Assembly (NCBI GenBank): GCA_963676655.2
Contig: CAXXKX010000003.1
Location: 2,604,001 to 2,668,000 of the forward strand
Origin: G963676655 sp963676655
GTDB taxonomy: Bacteria > Verrucomicrobiota > Lentisphaeria > Victivallales > Victivallaceae
Length of the DNA stretch: 64,000 nucleotides
Direction: 5' to 3'
In this document: positions 9,101-18,093 of the stretch, piece after piece
Layout of the letters: the number at the start of each line of letters is the position of its first letter
How positions within the stretch are numbered: the first letter of the stretch is position 1
The notes under the pieces: generated by a model
Told to the model about the DNA's origin: nothing
The model's input: the letters and a program-made list of their open reading frames with translations, nothing else
Databases searched by the model: none
Translations under genes and position numbers: made by a program

Positions 9101-10174
9101 TCAATCTATGCCTGGTAAAAAAGATTCCGTTCCTTTAAATGAAGCGATAGTTTCGGTCAGCAGTTTGATTGCGCCTTCGATATCGCGCAAATCGCATATC
9201 TCGACCGGTGAATGCATATAACGATTAGGAATACTAACCAAAGCGGTAGCCACTCCGCAGCGGGTTAACTGGATCGCCGCGGTATCGGTGCCGCCGCTGG
9301 CCCGGTAACCCGGAGCATCCTGCCATTCGATTTTGTTCTTTTTAGCTACCTTGCACAATGTTCGGTGCAGAATAATATTGTTATCCGCGGTTCGGGACAG
9401 CATCGGGCCGCCGCCAAGCTTAATTTCTCCGCATATTTTCTTGGAGATATCCGGCAGATCGGATGAAAATCCGACGTCGATTCCGAATCCCACTTGAGGA
9501 TCGATTGCGAACGCACCGGTAGTCGCGCCGCGCAATCCCAGCTCTTCCTGAACCGAACCCACTCCGTAAACCCCAACTTTGAGATCACGTTTGCTCAGCG
9601 CTTTGAGGACTTCAGCAACAACAAACGCACCGACTTTATCGTCCATGCCCTTGCTCATAATACGATGCTGCCCCATGCGCCGGCAGTTCGGGAGAACCGC
9701 GACCGGATCACCGACTGAAACCAACTTCTGAGCTTCCTCTTTATTTTCAGCACCAATGTCAATCCACAGGTCTGTGAGTTCCAGTGCCTGGTCACGCTCT
9801 TTAGGATTAAGCAGATGAATCGGTTTTTTGCCGATAACACCGTGCACCATTCCTTTTTCGGTAATAACTTCAACTTCCAGTCCCGGAATATTCAGTTTAT
9901 CGATCCCCCCATTAGCCCGGAAGTAAAGCAATCCTTCATCGGAAATATATGTAACCTGGAATCCTATCTCATCGTAGTGTCCGGACAGCATTACCCGGAA
10001 CTTAGCGTCAGGATTCAGGACCCCGATGGTGTTTCCCATAACATCGCACCGTACCTCATCACAAAATTTTTCCAGATATTTGCGATAAGTGGCGGCGGTC
10101 AGTTCTTCGTATCCGGACGGGCCGGAGCAGTTCAAAAGTTCTTCAAAAAATTTTAAGCTTGCTGCTTTGATCAT
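9101..10174 (-). CDS. M42-family metallopeptidase (glutamyl aminopeptidase/endoglucanase-like)
   Basis: 357 residues. Di-metal peptidase residues are visible in order: SGHYDEIGFQV (His and Asp), SKGMDDKVGAFV (bridging Asp), VQEELGLRGA (Glu pair), GIDVGFSSD (Asp) and YMHSPVE near the end (His). ELLNCSGPSGYEE at the N-terminus is the usual M42 start. These are cytoplasmic aminopeptidases that form tetrahedral assemblies. Gaps of 7 and 11 bp to holA and gatB mark an operon. Substrate preference cannot be told. Confidence 0.92.
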   Translation of the reverse strand: MIKAASLKFFEELLNCSGPSGYEELTAATYRKYLEKFCDEVRCDVMGNTIGVLNPDAKFRVMLSGHYDEIGFQVTYISDEGLLYFRANGGIDKLNIPGLEVEVITEKGMVHGVIGKKPIHLLNPKERDQALELTDLWIDIGAENKEEAQKLVSVGDPVAVLPNCRRMGQHRIMSKGMDDKVGAFVVAEVLKALSKRDLKVGVYGVGSVQEELGLRGATTGAFAIDPQVGFGIDVGFSSDLPDISKKICGEIKLGGGPMLSRTADNNIILHRTLCKVAKKNKIEWQDAPGYRASGGTDTAAIQLTRCGVATALVSIPNRYMHSPVEICDLRDIEGAIKLLTETIASFKGTESFLPGID

Positions 10175-10185
10175 GATATTTATCC

Positions 10186-11631
10186 TTAAGCGTCTAGTTT
10201 ATCTTTGAGCAGTTTAATAACCATCTGCGGATTAGCTTTGCCGCGGCTGAGCTTCATAACCTGACCGACAAAGTATTGAATTATTTTGGGATTCCCATCA
10301 AGATACTGCTGAACCTGCGGTTGATTTTCGGCAATCGCCTGATCAACAAAACCTTCGATAGCAGATTCGTCGGAAACCTGAGACAAACCTTTTTCCTCGA
10401 CTATTTTTGCCGCAGATTTACCTGATTTGATCATCTCGGCAAACACCGTCTTGGCGATCTTGCCGTTGATTGATCCTTTTTCAATCAGTTCAACCATTTC
10501 GGCCAGCATTGCCGGAGTTACGACACATTCGCTGATCGTTATTTTCGCATCGGAAAGTTCCCGCAACAGTTCTGAGATAATCCAGTTTGCCAGTATTTTC
10601 GGGGTTTTTACCAGTTTTGCACCGACATCGAAGTAGTCGGCAGTCGCCTTGTCCAAAGTCAGGACATGAGCATCGTAAGGAGTAACGTCGTATTCGCGGA
10701 CAAAGCGTTCACGCCGGGCTTCCGGCAATTCCGGTAATTCCGTGCTGATCTTTTCAACCTGTTCGTCGGTGAACGTAACCGGCAACAAGTCCGGACATGG
10801 GAAGTAGCGATAATCATGCGCGTCTTCTTTGGTCCGCATCAGATAGGTTTCGCCGCGATCATCGTTCCAGCCGCGCGTTTCCTGCTGCAGAGACCCGCCT
10901 TCATCCAGGACTTCGGCCTGACGCCAGATTTCATATTCCAGAGACCGATGAGCGGCCCGGAAACTGTTGAGATTTTTAATTTCAATCTTTGTGCCGAATT
11001 CTTTTTGTCCTTTAGGACGGAGAGAAACATTGACATCACAGCGCATCTGGCCTTTTTCCATATCGCAATCGCTGATTTCAGCATACTGCATAATTTGCTT
11101 CAAAGCTGTCAGGTAGGCATAGGCTTCATCAGGAGTCCGCATGTCGGGTTCACTGACAATCTCCATCAAAGGAACGCCGGCCCGATTGTAGTCGACTCCG
11201 CTGGTGCCGCTGAAGTGGGTCAGCTTGGCTACATCTTCTTCCAGGTGAATACGGGTAATTCCGATATAGCGGTCTTCAAGCTCCTCCCCTGAAAAGCCCT
11301 TGCCGTGAATATGAACCCGTCCGTGTTCGCAAAACGGCAGATCATATTGGGAAAGCTGATAATTCTTAGGCATATCCGGGTAGAAATAGCTTTTACGGTC
11401 GAATTTGCTGAAACGGGCAATTTCGCAGTCGGTCATCAAGCCGGCCACTACAGTACGACGAATTGCTTCTTTGTTAGGCGTCGGCAGGACTCCGGGATAA
11501 CCCATACAGACCGGACACACCAGTGTATTCGGGTCCTGCCCATAACGATTCGGACAAGAACAAAACATTTTGCTTTCGGTGCGGACCTGGACATGTACTT
11601 CCAGTCCGATAACCGCTTCATATTCAGACAT
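10186..11631 (-). CDS. gatB: Aspartyl/glutamyl-tRNA(Asn/Gln) amidotransferase subunit B
   Basis: 481 residues, full length. The start YEAVIGLEVHVQVRTESKMF, the cysteine cluster CSCPNRYG plus CPVCMGYPGVLP (zinc site), YFYPDMPKNYQLSQYD, RIHLEEDVAKL and the RCDVNVSLRP, KIEIKNLNSFRA segments are all GatB hallmarks. The C-terminal region has the YqeY-like tRNA-binding domain. GatB works with GatA and GatC to amidate Glu-tRNA(Gln) or Asp-tRNA(Asn); gatA and gatC lie outside the window. It is the first gene of the minus-strand run ending in glpK. Confidence 0.97.
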   Translation of the reverse strand: MSEYEAVIGLEVHVQVRTESKMFCSCPNRYGQDPNTLVCPVCMGYPGVLPTPNKEAIRRTVVAGLMTDCEIARFSKFDRKSYFYPDMPKNYQLSQYDLPFCEHGRVHIHGKGFSGEELEDRYIGITRIHLEEDVAKLTHFSGTSGVDYNRAGVPLMEIVSEPDMRTPDEAYAYLTALKQIMQYAEISDCDMEKGQMRCDVNVSLRPKGQKEFGTKIEIKNLNSFRAAHRSLEYEIWRQAEVLDEGGSLQQETRGWNDDRGETYLMRTKEDAHDYRYFPCPDLLPVTFTDEQVEKISTELPELPEARRERFVREYDVTPYDAHVLTLDKATADYFDVGAKLVKTPKILANWIISELLRELSDAKITISECVVTPAMLAEMVELIEKGSINGKIAKTVFAEMIKSGKSAAKIVEEKGLSQVSDESAIEGFVDQAIAENQPQVQQYLDGNPKIIQYFVGQVMKLSRGKANPQMVIKLLKDKLDA

Positions 11632-11952
11632 AAATAAAAATCCTCAGTAAGTTGAATTTATAAAAAACAAATCATCCCTTAATGTAGAAGCATTACCGGT
11701 AATTTTCCAGTCTTTGGCTGACGTTTTTAGCTTTTTTTATCTGCGTGTCTAATGTCTTTTTTCAAACTGAAAACAGTAAAAATTAGCATAATAGCAAATT
11801 TATTCATTTCAAACAATACAAAAAGTTAATAATATTTGAATATTTATTTTGACATAATTAGTTTGTTATCAATTGATTATGTATTTTAAAAAAAGTAAGT
11901 GATGCTATTTTTATGATAGATGATCAAGTTGTTTCACTGAAAATTAAATGTA
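11632..11952. other. Gene-free stretch between gatB and the Sel1-repeat gene
   Basis: About 320 bp, AT-rich toward the Sel1 side. It must hold the gatB operon promoter and the 3' end of the Sel1 transcript, but I see no convincing promoter pair, hairpin terminator or small gene. Confidence 0.5.
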
Positions 11953-13272
11953 TTATTTCGGGGATACTTTTTCCGAATTCGGGGTGTAACTAACGATGAT
12001 TTTGGCCTGTTCATCACCGCTTTCAGCCGCTTTCCTAAACCATTTCATCGCAGCTTTTTCGTTTTTTGCCACCCCGATTCCCCGGGTATAACAAAATGCA
12101 AGCTGTTTTTGAGCTTCAAGATGTCCATGGTTCGCGGCCCGGGTGAGCCATTTGACTGCGGCCGGATGATCCGGTTTTACAACATATCCCTGTAGAAAAA
12201 AAGAAGCGACCTCATAACAGGCTTCCGGGTTTCCCTGTTCAGCGGCTTGCAGAAAAAGTCGAATGGCTTCACGGTTGTCACGTGTACTTGAAGCGTTTTT
12301 TTGAACATCGCGGGCCAGTATCAGTAAAGCTTTGCCATCGCCGCCTTTTGCCGCTAAACGATAGAAATACATTGCTTTGCTTTTATCCTGTTTTACTTCC
12401 TTTCCGGACATCAAATAATCCCCATACTTTCTTGCCGCAATTGGGACTCCGCCTCGAGCTGAATCCAAATACATCTTAACTGCTTTTTTGATATCCTTTT
12501 TGGCTCCGACCCCGTGCTCGTAGCAATGAGCCAGGATCGCTTTGGCGAATGCATCACCGGCTTTGTCCGCTTTTCTGAGCAGATATATTGCTTTGTCAGG
12601 ATCGGCGGAACAGCCGATGCCGCGCAGGTAGCAATCCGCCAGTAATCTCTGCCCGGTGACATCACCGGTATTTGCGACTTTCTCAAGTAATTGAACCGCC
12701 TTTATATCGTCTGTCATATTTTTCTCATCCAACGGCCGCTCCAAAAATAAAACCGCGAGTTCGCGGGAGGCTGGCAAAAAGCCACGATTCGAGAGTGCAG
12801 ATAATAGCACTTCAGCTTTTTTGTGATCAGGTTTGATTTCCGGTAGCATTTTTTCTGCTGGAACTCCACGGAGCAGCGCAATTGCCAGGTTGTATTTTGC
12901 TTGAATTATGCCTGAATCGGCCGCTTTGCGGTAGTATGTGAAAGCTTTTTGACGGCTTTTTTCAACCCCGAGGCCACGTTCATAGCAAATCGCCAGATTG
13001 AATAGCGCTGACTTACTGCCGGAGGCGATAGCTTTGCGATACCAGTAAACAGCCAGCAAGTAATTTTTTTTTCGTTGTTTTCCATTAAAATATTGATTGG
13101 CCAACTGTTCTCTGGCAGCAGCACTGCCGGCTTTTGCCTCAACTCGCAATGTATCCTCTTTTTCCGGCTCATCACCAAAAAATAAAGAAAAAGCGCTATC
13201 GGCATAGCTCGACAGCGCGGTGAATAATAAAACCGAAAAAACGGCAACTTTTTTTAATGAAAAAATATTCAC
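11953..13272 (-). CDS. Sel1-like repeat protein, exported
   Basis: 439 residues. An N-terminal signal sequence (hydrophobic AVFSVLLFTALSSYADS) is followed by about nine or ten Sel1-type alpha/alpha repeats of 36 to 40 residues. Examples of the repeat signature are YWYRKAIASGSKSALFNLAICYERGLGVEK (read in two parts), LADCYLRGIGCSADPDKAIYLL and LAFCYTRGIGVAKNEKAAMKWF. Such solenoids usually serve as protein-protein adaptors in the envelope. The ATG overlaps the stop of the CBM9-like gene (ATGA), so the two are coupled. No enzymatic motif is present. Confidence 0.88.
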   Translation of the reverse strand: MNIFSLKKVAVFSVLLFTALSSYADSAFSLFFGDEPEKEDTLRVEAKAGSAAAREQLANQYFNGKQRKKNYLLAVYWYRKAIASGSKSALFNLAICYERGLGVEKSRQKAFTYYRKAADSGIIQAKYNLAIALLRGVPAEKMLPEIKPDHKKAEVLLSALSNRGFLPASRELAVLFLERPLDEKNMTDDIKAVQLLEKVANTGDVTGQRLLADCYLRGIGCSADPDKAIYLLRKADKAGDAFAKAILAHCYEHGVGAKKDIKKAVKMYLDSARGGVPIAARKYGDYLMSGKEVKQDKSKAMYFYRLAAKGGDGKALLILARDVQKNASSTRDNREAIRLFLQAAEQGNPEACYEVASFFLQGYVVKPDHPAAVKWLTRAANHGHLEAQKQLAFCYTRGIGVAKNEKAAMKWFRKAAESGDEQAKIIVSYTPNSEKVSPK

Positions 13273-14027
13273 TTGTCCTTAACGATTTTTAAAGTACCCC
13301 AGTTCCGTTTATAATGGTATGAAGTCTGGTCGTCTTTGAATTCAGTAATTCCCAACAATTCAAGATTGGAATTGTAACGCGAGTAGTTGTAACGGCCGAC
13401 AAAGAAGCGCCAAACCTGTCCGGGGGCGAATTTATCTCCATAAGCGGTCAAATCCTTGATTGGAATTGCCATTTCCGCAGTCCAGCCCTTATCTTTATCC
13501 TGCCATTTGTTTACTGTTCCGTCGACTTTTGCCGCGACTTTCATCCCCTTCATTCCTGAGTAGGTTCCGCAACTGGGTAAAAAACAACGACCACCGTTCG
13601 GCAACATAAAGGCGGTCTTATTACCCAACGGCGTACAATACAATTCCCAATACATGGTATTTTTCGGTGGACGGATAAACATTTCAAGCAGATCTCCAAA
13701 TCTGTAATGATGTGCCTGATCAGTATTGTTTTCGGCAATCACATCTTCGTCATCAAGTCTGGCTCCCACGTAGAGATATTTATCATCCCATAAAAATTTG
13801 ACTACACCGCCAGTAGTCATTTTACTGATGGGGGCTGGTTTCATTGAATAACCGGGAGCTGTTTTCCATGCATCTTCGTTTAATATTCCGTCGACTTTAA
13901 TCGGTTGTGCCGTATAAACAGCTTCTGCTTCCAAATTTTTATCACTGGAAAACAATGCACATCCCGAGTTGCATAATGCGATTCCAACCAGTGCTGCTGC
14001 TCCTAATGTCAACTTTAGTCCCGTCAT
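13269..14027 (-). CDS. CBM9-like (DOMON-type) lipoprotein
   Basis: 252 residues. The N-terminus is a lipoprotein signal (ALVGIALCNSGC, lipobox ending at Cys). The body resembles the carbohydrate-binding module 9-like fold: IKVDGILNEDAWKTAPGY, VVKFLWDDKYLYVGARLDDEDV, GDLLEMFIRPP, YWELYCTPLGN, GWTAEMAIPIKDL and WRFFVGRYNYSR. In family members this sandwich binds sugars or haem. It would sit anchored in the envelope. It lies 35 bp downstream of the sensor kinase gene and is coupled to the Sel1 gene, so the three may form one unit. Confidence 0.8.
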   Translation of the reverse strand: MTGLKLTLGAAALVGIALCNSGCALFSSDKNLEAEAVYTAQPIKVDGILNEDAWKTAPGYSMKPAPISKMTTGGVVKFLWDDKYLYVGARLDDEDVIAENNTDQAHHYRFGDLLEMFIRPPKNTMYWELYCTPLGNKTAFMLPNGGRCFLPSCGTYSGMKGMKVAAKVDGTVNKWQDKDKGWTAEMAIPIKDLTAYGDKFAPGQVWRFFVGRYNYSRYNSNLELLGITEFKDDQTSYHYKRNWGTLKIVKDK

Positions 14028-14062
14028 AATAAATCCCTGTTAATTATTTTATAAATCTATTT

Positions 14063-16315
14063 TTAATCATTATCCAGCGGCAATTCAATGCGAATAACCG
14101 TTCCATTGCCGCGAACCGAATCGGCAATAATCCTGCCGTTCATAACATTGATCAGTCCCATGCATATTGCCAGCCCCAGACCGGCTCCGCATAATCCTTT
14201 CTGCTCCTTGTTTTCAGAAATTGAAAAACGCTCGAAAATCCGGGAAATTTCATTCTCATCAATCCCGGTTCCTGTATCTTTAACAAATAAAGTAATCATT
14301 TCCTTGCCAATATCTTCAATCCCGAATTCAATTGATCCTTTTTCGGTAAATTTAATTGCGTTGTCAAGGAGTTGCCCGAATATTTGACGCAGTCTTACCG
14401 GGTCAGTATGCATCATTACGATATTTTCACTCTTTCTGACGGACAAAGTAATTTTTTTCAGCTTTTCAGCGCCAATTTTCTTACGATATATTTCTTCCAG
14501 ACAATCCAACTCGGCATTGACGTCGACCATTTCATGATTGAACTCAATTTTTCCGCTTTCCAGTTTTGAGAGGTCTATTATATCAGAAATCAGGTCCATC
14601 AGCGTCTCTGAACTTTTATTTATTTCCTCTCCATATTTGACGCGCTCTTCCGCCGTCAATTCTCCAGTCATTAAATTGGCAAAGCCAACAATAGTACTCA
14701 AAGGAGTTCTTAATTGATGTGACATATTTGCCAGGAAGATTGATTTCAAGCGATCATCACTTTCCGCCTTATCTTTTGCAGTTTGCAGTTCTTTGCTGAT
14801 TTGCTCACGTTTAATCGCCTCTTTCTGCAGTTCCTGATTTTGTTCCTGCAGTTTGGTAACGGTTTTTTCCAATTGCGATTTATAGTTTTTCATTAATGTG
14901 CGATTTCGGTCCTGCTCAGTTAAATCGACAAATCCCTCAAGGATCATTTCTTCCCCATGCAGTTCAATTGTTGTTCCGGTGATCAATACCGGTAAGGGAG
15001 AGCCGTTATTCCGCAGAAAAACCATTTCGACATTTTTGACTCCGCCTTGAGATTTAACCGGGCAGCAGACGCAGCCGGCCGGACAAAAAACTTCCCTGCA
15101 CTTATGATCAATCAACTCTTCTTCAGTATATCCCAGAAGTTTCTGAGCAGGCTCGTTTATCTGTTTGATATTACATTCACTGTCATAGAGAATAATTCCG
15201 AATGGCACATTTCTAAACAAAGTGTTTGCTGTTTCGGAGGAACTTTTATAAAGTTCAGTTGCTTTTCTTGTCAGTTCAAGTAATTCATTGAGATGCCCGC
15301 AGTGATGGTCGACATCCAGTTCTAACTCTCGGTCACAATCAAAAGAAGCGAATTCTTTAAGGCTTTTTGCCGCTACCTCACATGCATGATCTATCGGTCT
15401 GATGACATGACGGTATATCAAAAACAGCGTAATTAATAATACAATAAAGTTAATGCCAAGCAGCCAAACGCTCAGCATCCAGATATTTTTTTCAGCTATT
15501 GCGGTAATATTTATCTCTGAGGACATCTTGAATAAAATTGTAGGTTGGCCGTATAAATTATCAAGTACGCTCAAACATACGAATCTGCCATCTCTGGTTG
15601 AAGCAGGGTAGAAAAATATCTTGTTTGGAGATTTCTTTTCTGCTTGAGAACGCTGCTCTATCAGAGATTTCCAACGTTCGTTCATACATGTAAAACTATA
15701 AGACGGCTTTTTCATACTGTCATCCCAAAATGCAGTATGGCACGGGAGCTGATCAATTATATTGCAGAGAGGTTGGCATAAATAAAATAATCTTCCTGAG
15801 TGGTCAGCTAAAGGCACGACTGTTATCCACCAGGCCTGCTTATTGATAATAGCAAGTCCTTTTCTCTTTACAGGCAGGACTGCATTTTGAAAATGTTGAC
15901 TGATAAAGTCAGAGAATTCGTTTTTTACTAATTCTGCGTCAGTTGCATTTGCTGCCGCATACTGAAATTGTAAAACCTTTCCTTCTGGACTTATAAAAGC
16001 GGCAAAAGAAGCTTTCGGTAATGCATTACTACTCACTGCGGTTTTATTTTGTATCTTTTTTAGAAGAATGTCTTCCTTATTTATTCTTGAGACATCTTTT
16101 TCTTGATTAATAGCCTCAAGGATTGCTATAGAACGTTGACTGATGGTTTTGAACTCAAGGTCTCTGAAGCCCATTTGAATAAAATTTCTTGTAATCAAAT
16201 ACAGGCAAATTGACGGCGTCAGTAAGCCGAATACAAAAAGTAGGATTATTTTCTTTTGAATACTCATAACGACTAATGTATACGAGATAATAAAAAAAAT
16301 CAACCTATGACACAT
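14063..16315 (-). CDS. Membrane sensor histidine kinase with PAS domain
   Basis: 750 residues from the longest start; an internal ATG at 16267 (MSIQKKIILLFVFGLLTP) may be the true one and neither has a strong ribosome-binding site. Order: transmembrane helix 1, an extracytoplasmic sensor domain of about 230 residues, helix 2 (VWLLGINFIVLLITLFLIY), a linker, a PAS domain with a cysteine cluster (CREVFCPAGCVCCPVK), a coiled coil, HisKA with His about 533 in MSHQLRTPL, and an ATPase domain (LLDNAIKFTEKG, DTGTGIDENEI, GAGLGLAI). No receiver domain is attached and no response regulator is adjacent, so it is an orphan kinase. Confidence 0.88.
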   Translation of the reverse strand: MCHRLIFFIISYTLVVMSIQKKIILLFVFGLLTPSICLYLITRNFIQMGFRDLEFKTISQRSIAILEAINQEKDVSRINKEDILLKKIQNKTAVSSNALPKASFAAFISPEGKVLQFQYAAANATDAELVKNEFSDFISQHFQNAVLPVKRKGLAIINKQAWWITVVPLADHSGRLFYLCQPLCNIIDQLPCHTAFWDDSMKKPSYSFTCMNERWKSLIEQRSQAEKKSPNKIFFYPASTRDGRFVCLSVLDNLYGQPTILFKMSSEINITAIAEKNIWMLSVWLLGINFIVLLITLFLIYRHVIRPIDHACEVAAKSLKEFASFDCDRELELDVDHHCGHLNELLELTRKATELYKSSSETANTLFRNVPFGIILYDSECNIKQINEPAQKLLGYTEEELIDHKCREVFCPAGCVCCPVKSQGGVKNVEMVFLRNNGSPLPVLITGTTIELHGEEMILEGFVDLTEQDRNRTLMKNYKSQLEKTVTKLQEQNQELQKEAIKREQISKELQTAKDKAESDDRLKSIFLANMSHQLRTPLSTIVGFANLMTGELTAEERVKYGEEINKSSETLMDLISDIIDLSKLESGKIEFNHEMVDVNAELDCLEEIYRKKIGAEKLKKITLSVRKSENIVMMHTDPVRLRQIFGQLLDNAIKFTEKGSIEFGIEDIGKEMITLFVKDTGTGIDENEISRIFERFSISENKEQKGLCGAGLGLAICMGLINVMNGRIIADSVRGNGTVIRIELPLDND

Positions 16316-16444
16316 TTCATTTCACTTTTTCTTACAATTATTTTATTTTAACCCATCACTATTCAATACGTCAAAAGATAGAAAGTATAAGGTGCTAACA
16401 TATACATATTTATATATTTTTATTAAATCACATAGTAGTTTAAT

Positions 16445-16473
16445 TTGACAAACCCATTTTCAACCATTATATT
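16445..16473 (+). promoter_or_regulatory. Consensus sigma-70 promoter of transposase copy 2
   Basis: TTGACA (16445-16450), 17-bp spacer, TATATT (16468-16473). The spacer resembles those of copies 1 and 3, starting AACC and containing TTTTCA or TTTCA. Confidence 0.7.
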
Positions 16474-16507
16474 AACAGCATAGTTGTAAACCAATGGAGG
16501 AAAAATC

Positions 16508-17491
16508 ATGTCAGGATGCGGAACGCGAATGAAAGTTAAGGGCGAAGGCTGTTATTATCATCTGATGAATAGAACCTCCGGCTGCAGAGGCGAAAAACCG
16601 TTTAATCGAGTCGATATGGAATACGGCTTTCGGCTGCTGCAAAATCTTTGCGAATATTTCTTGATCGAGGTGATTTCAGTCGCCTGGATGGGGAACCATT
16701 TCCATGTGGTCGTTTACGCTCCAGGCCCGGACGAATTGTCGTCAGTCGAGGACATTGCTAGACGACATAACAATTACTATAGCAGCATGTTAGATAAATA
16801 TACTTACGCTCCGAAACAAATGCCGAAAATTCATCCAGAAAATCTTGAAATATGCCGCGAAGTTGGCCTAAAAATGATTGATATCAGCTACTTCATGCGC
16901 GCTTTCCAACAACGTTTCACCGTCGTTTACAACCAATCCCGCGACCGCATCGGCAAACTCTGGGCCAATAAATTCAAAAGCGTCATTCTTGATAGTCGCA
17001 ATTCACTGGAAGCGTGCGTTTTATACGTTGAATTAAACCCCGTTCGTGCCGGACTGACCACTAACCCCTCCGACTACCATTTCACCACTTGGGGAAGGTA
17101 CTGCGGCACCGGCAAACACCTTTTTCAAGCAAATTTCGTCAAACACCTCAAAGAAAACATCTGGCATCGCGACACCTCTGGGTGGACCGACAACGATCTA
17201 TTCAGCTATTTTCGCAGTGAACTTGCTCGCATCGTCGCGGCAGAGAGCGGAGCCTCGAGTGAAGAGATATTTGAGGCGCAGGAACAGGCCAAACGCAGAG
17301 AATCGATGCCGGTCCGTTTTCTGCGACGCACTCGTCACTTCAGCGACGGAGCGATTCTCGGTTCAAAACTATTCATCCGAGAAATGGGAGCGAAATTTGA
17401 CAATTCCGACCGAGTGAACAAAAAACAACTAAGCCGAGGTATGGGACCCGCCGGAGTGGTAATATACTGTTTCAGAAAATTACAGAGCTGA
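16508..17491 (+). CDS. Y1 (HUH) transposase, REP-associated-type, copy 2
   Basis: 327 residues, homologous to copy 1 over its whole length but clearly diverged. The His pair is at 64 and 66 in WMGNHFHVVVYAPG and the candidate tyrosine is in RAFQQRFTVVYNQS or just after. GKLWANKFKSV and YVELNPVRAGL follow, then the shared C-terminal RFLRRTRHFSDGAILGSKLFIR. GGAGG is 8 bases upstream of ATG. The gene is intact. It lies between the sensor kinase (divergent) and nrdR. Confidence 0.85.
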   Translation: MSGCGTRMKVKGEGCYYHLMNRTSGCRGEKPFNRVDMEYGFRLLQNLCEYFLIEVISVAWMGNHFHVVVYAPGPDELSSVEDIARRHNNYYSSMLDKYTYAPKQMPKIHPENLEICREVGLKMIDISYFMRAFQQRFTVVYNQSRDRIGKLWANKFKSVILDSRNSLEACVLYVELNPVRAGLTTNPSDYHFTTWGRYCGTGKHLFQANFVKHLKENIWHRDTSGWTDNDLFSYFRSELARIVAAESGASSEEIFEAQEQAKRRESMPVRFLRRTRHFSDGAILGSKLFIREMGAKFDNSDRVNKKQLSRGMGPAGVVIYCFRKLQS

Positions 17492-17569
17492 AATTAGATT
17501 CAAATGAATAATATTTTCCTTTTTTCACATAATTAAAGTGAATGAAGACAATGTTATAATAGAAATCGT

Positions 17570-17597
17570 TTGATTTTTCACTTGACTAAGCTATATT
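17570..17597 (+). promoter_or_regulatory. Candidate promoter of nrdR
   Basis: TTGATT (17570-17575), 16-bp spacer, TATATT (17592-17597), about 40 bp before the nrdR ATG. No NrdR-box-like palindrome was recognised next to it. Confidence 0.45.
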
Positions 17598-17637
17598 ATT
17601 TTAATGTATCCCCCTGAATAAATGATGGAAATAAATA

Positions 17638-18093
17638 ATGCGTTGTCCTGAATGTAACTGTGTGGAAGACAAAGTAATAGACTCTCGTTCCGTTCGTGAA
17701 GGTACTGGCGTGCGTCGTCGTCGGGAATGTACTGGTTGCGGCCATCGATATACCACATACGAAGGAATAATTCAGGAAGAATTGAAAGTCATCAAGAGCA
17801 ATAATATTCGTGAAGATTTCAATCCTGAAAAACTTCGTTGCGGAATTGAAAACGCTTGTTACAAACGTCCAATTGACGAAGCAAAAAAAAGTCGTATAAT
17901 CAACGATATAATTAATTCATTGCAAAAAGATTATGATCGTGAAGTTCCAAGCAGCGAAATAGGTAATCGTATAATGAAAGCATTGAAGGAACTTGATCAA
18001 GTTGCCTATGTTCGTTTTGCGTCAGTTTATCGTCAATTCAAAGACCTTGATGAATTACTTGATGAGGTGAGTTCTCTGCGCGGGGAAGAATGA
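17638..18093 (+). CDS. nrdR: Transcriptional repressor NrdR
   Basis: 151 residues, the usual length. The N-terminal zinc ribbon is MRCPECNC with the second pair in RRRECTGCGHRYTTYE, followed by an ATP-cone (residues about 49 to 139) with FNPEKLRCGIENACYKRPI and VAYVRFASVYRQFKDLDE. NrdR represses ribonucleotide reductase genes by sensing ATP/dATP through the cone. The stop overlaps the start of the next gene, which itself begins with a cone-like segment. No nrd structural gene is in the window. Confidence 0.97.
   Translation: MRCPECNCVEDKVIDSRSVREGTGVRRRRECTGCGHRYTTYEGIIQEELKVIKSNNIREDFNPEKLRCGIENACYKRPIDEAKKSRIINDIINSLQKDYDREVPSSEIGNRIMKALKELDQVAYVRFASVYRQFKDLDELLDEVSSLRGEE

Noticed and set aside
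10816..11292. 158-codon frame opposite gatB
   Set aside because: Complement of a highly conserved gene; no recognisable product.
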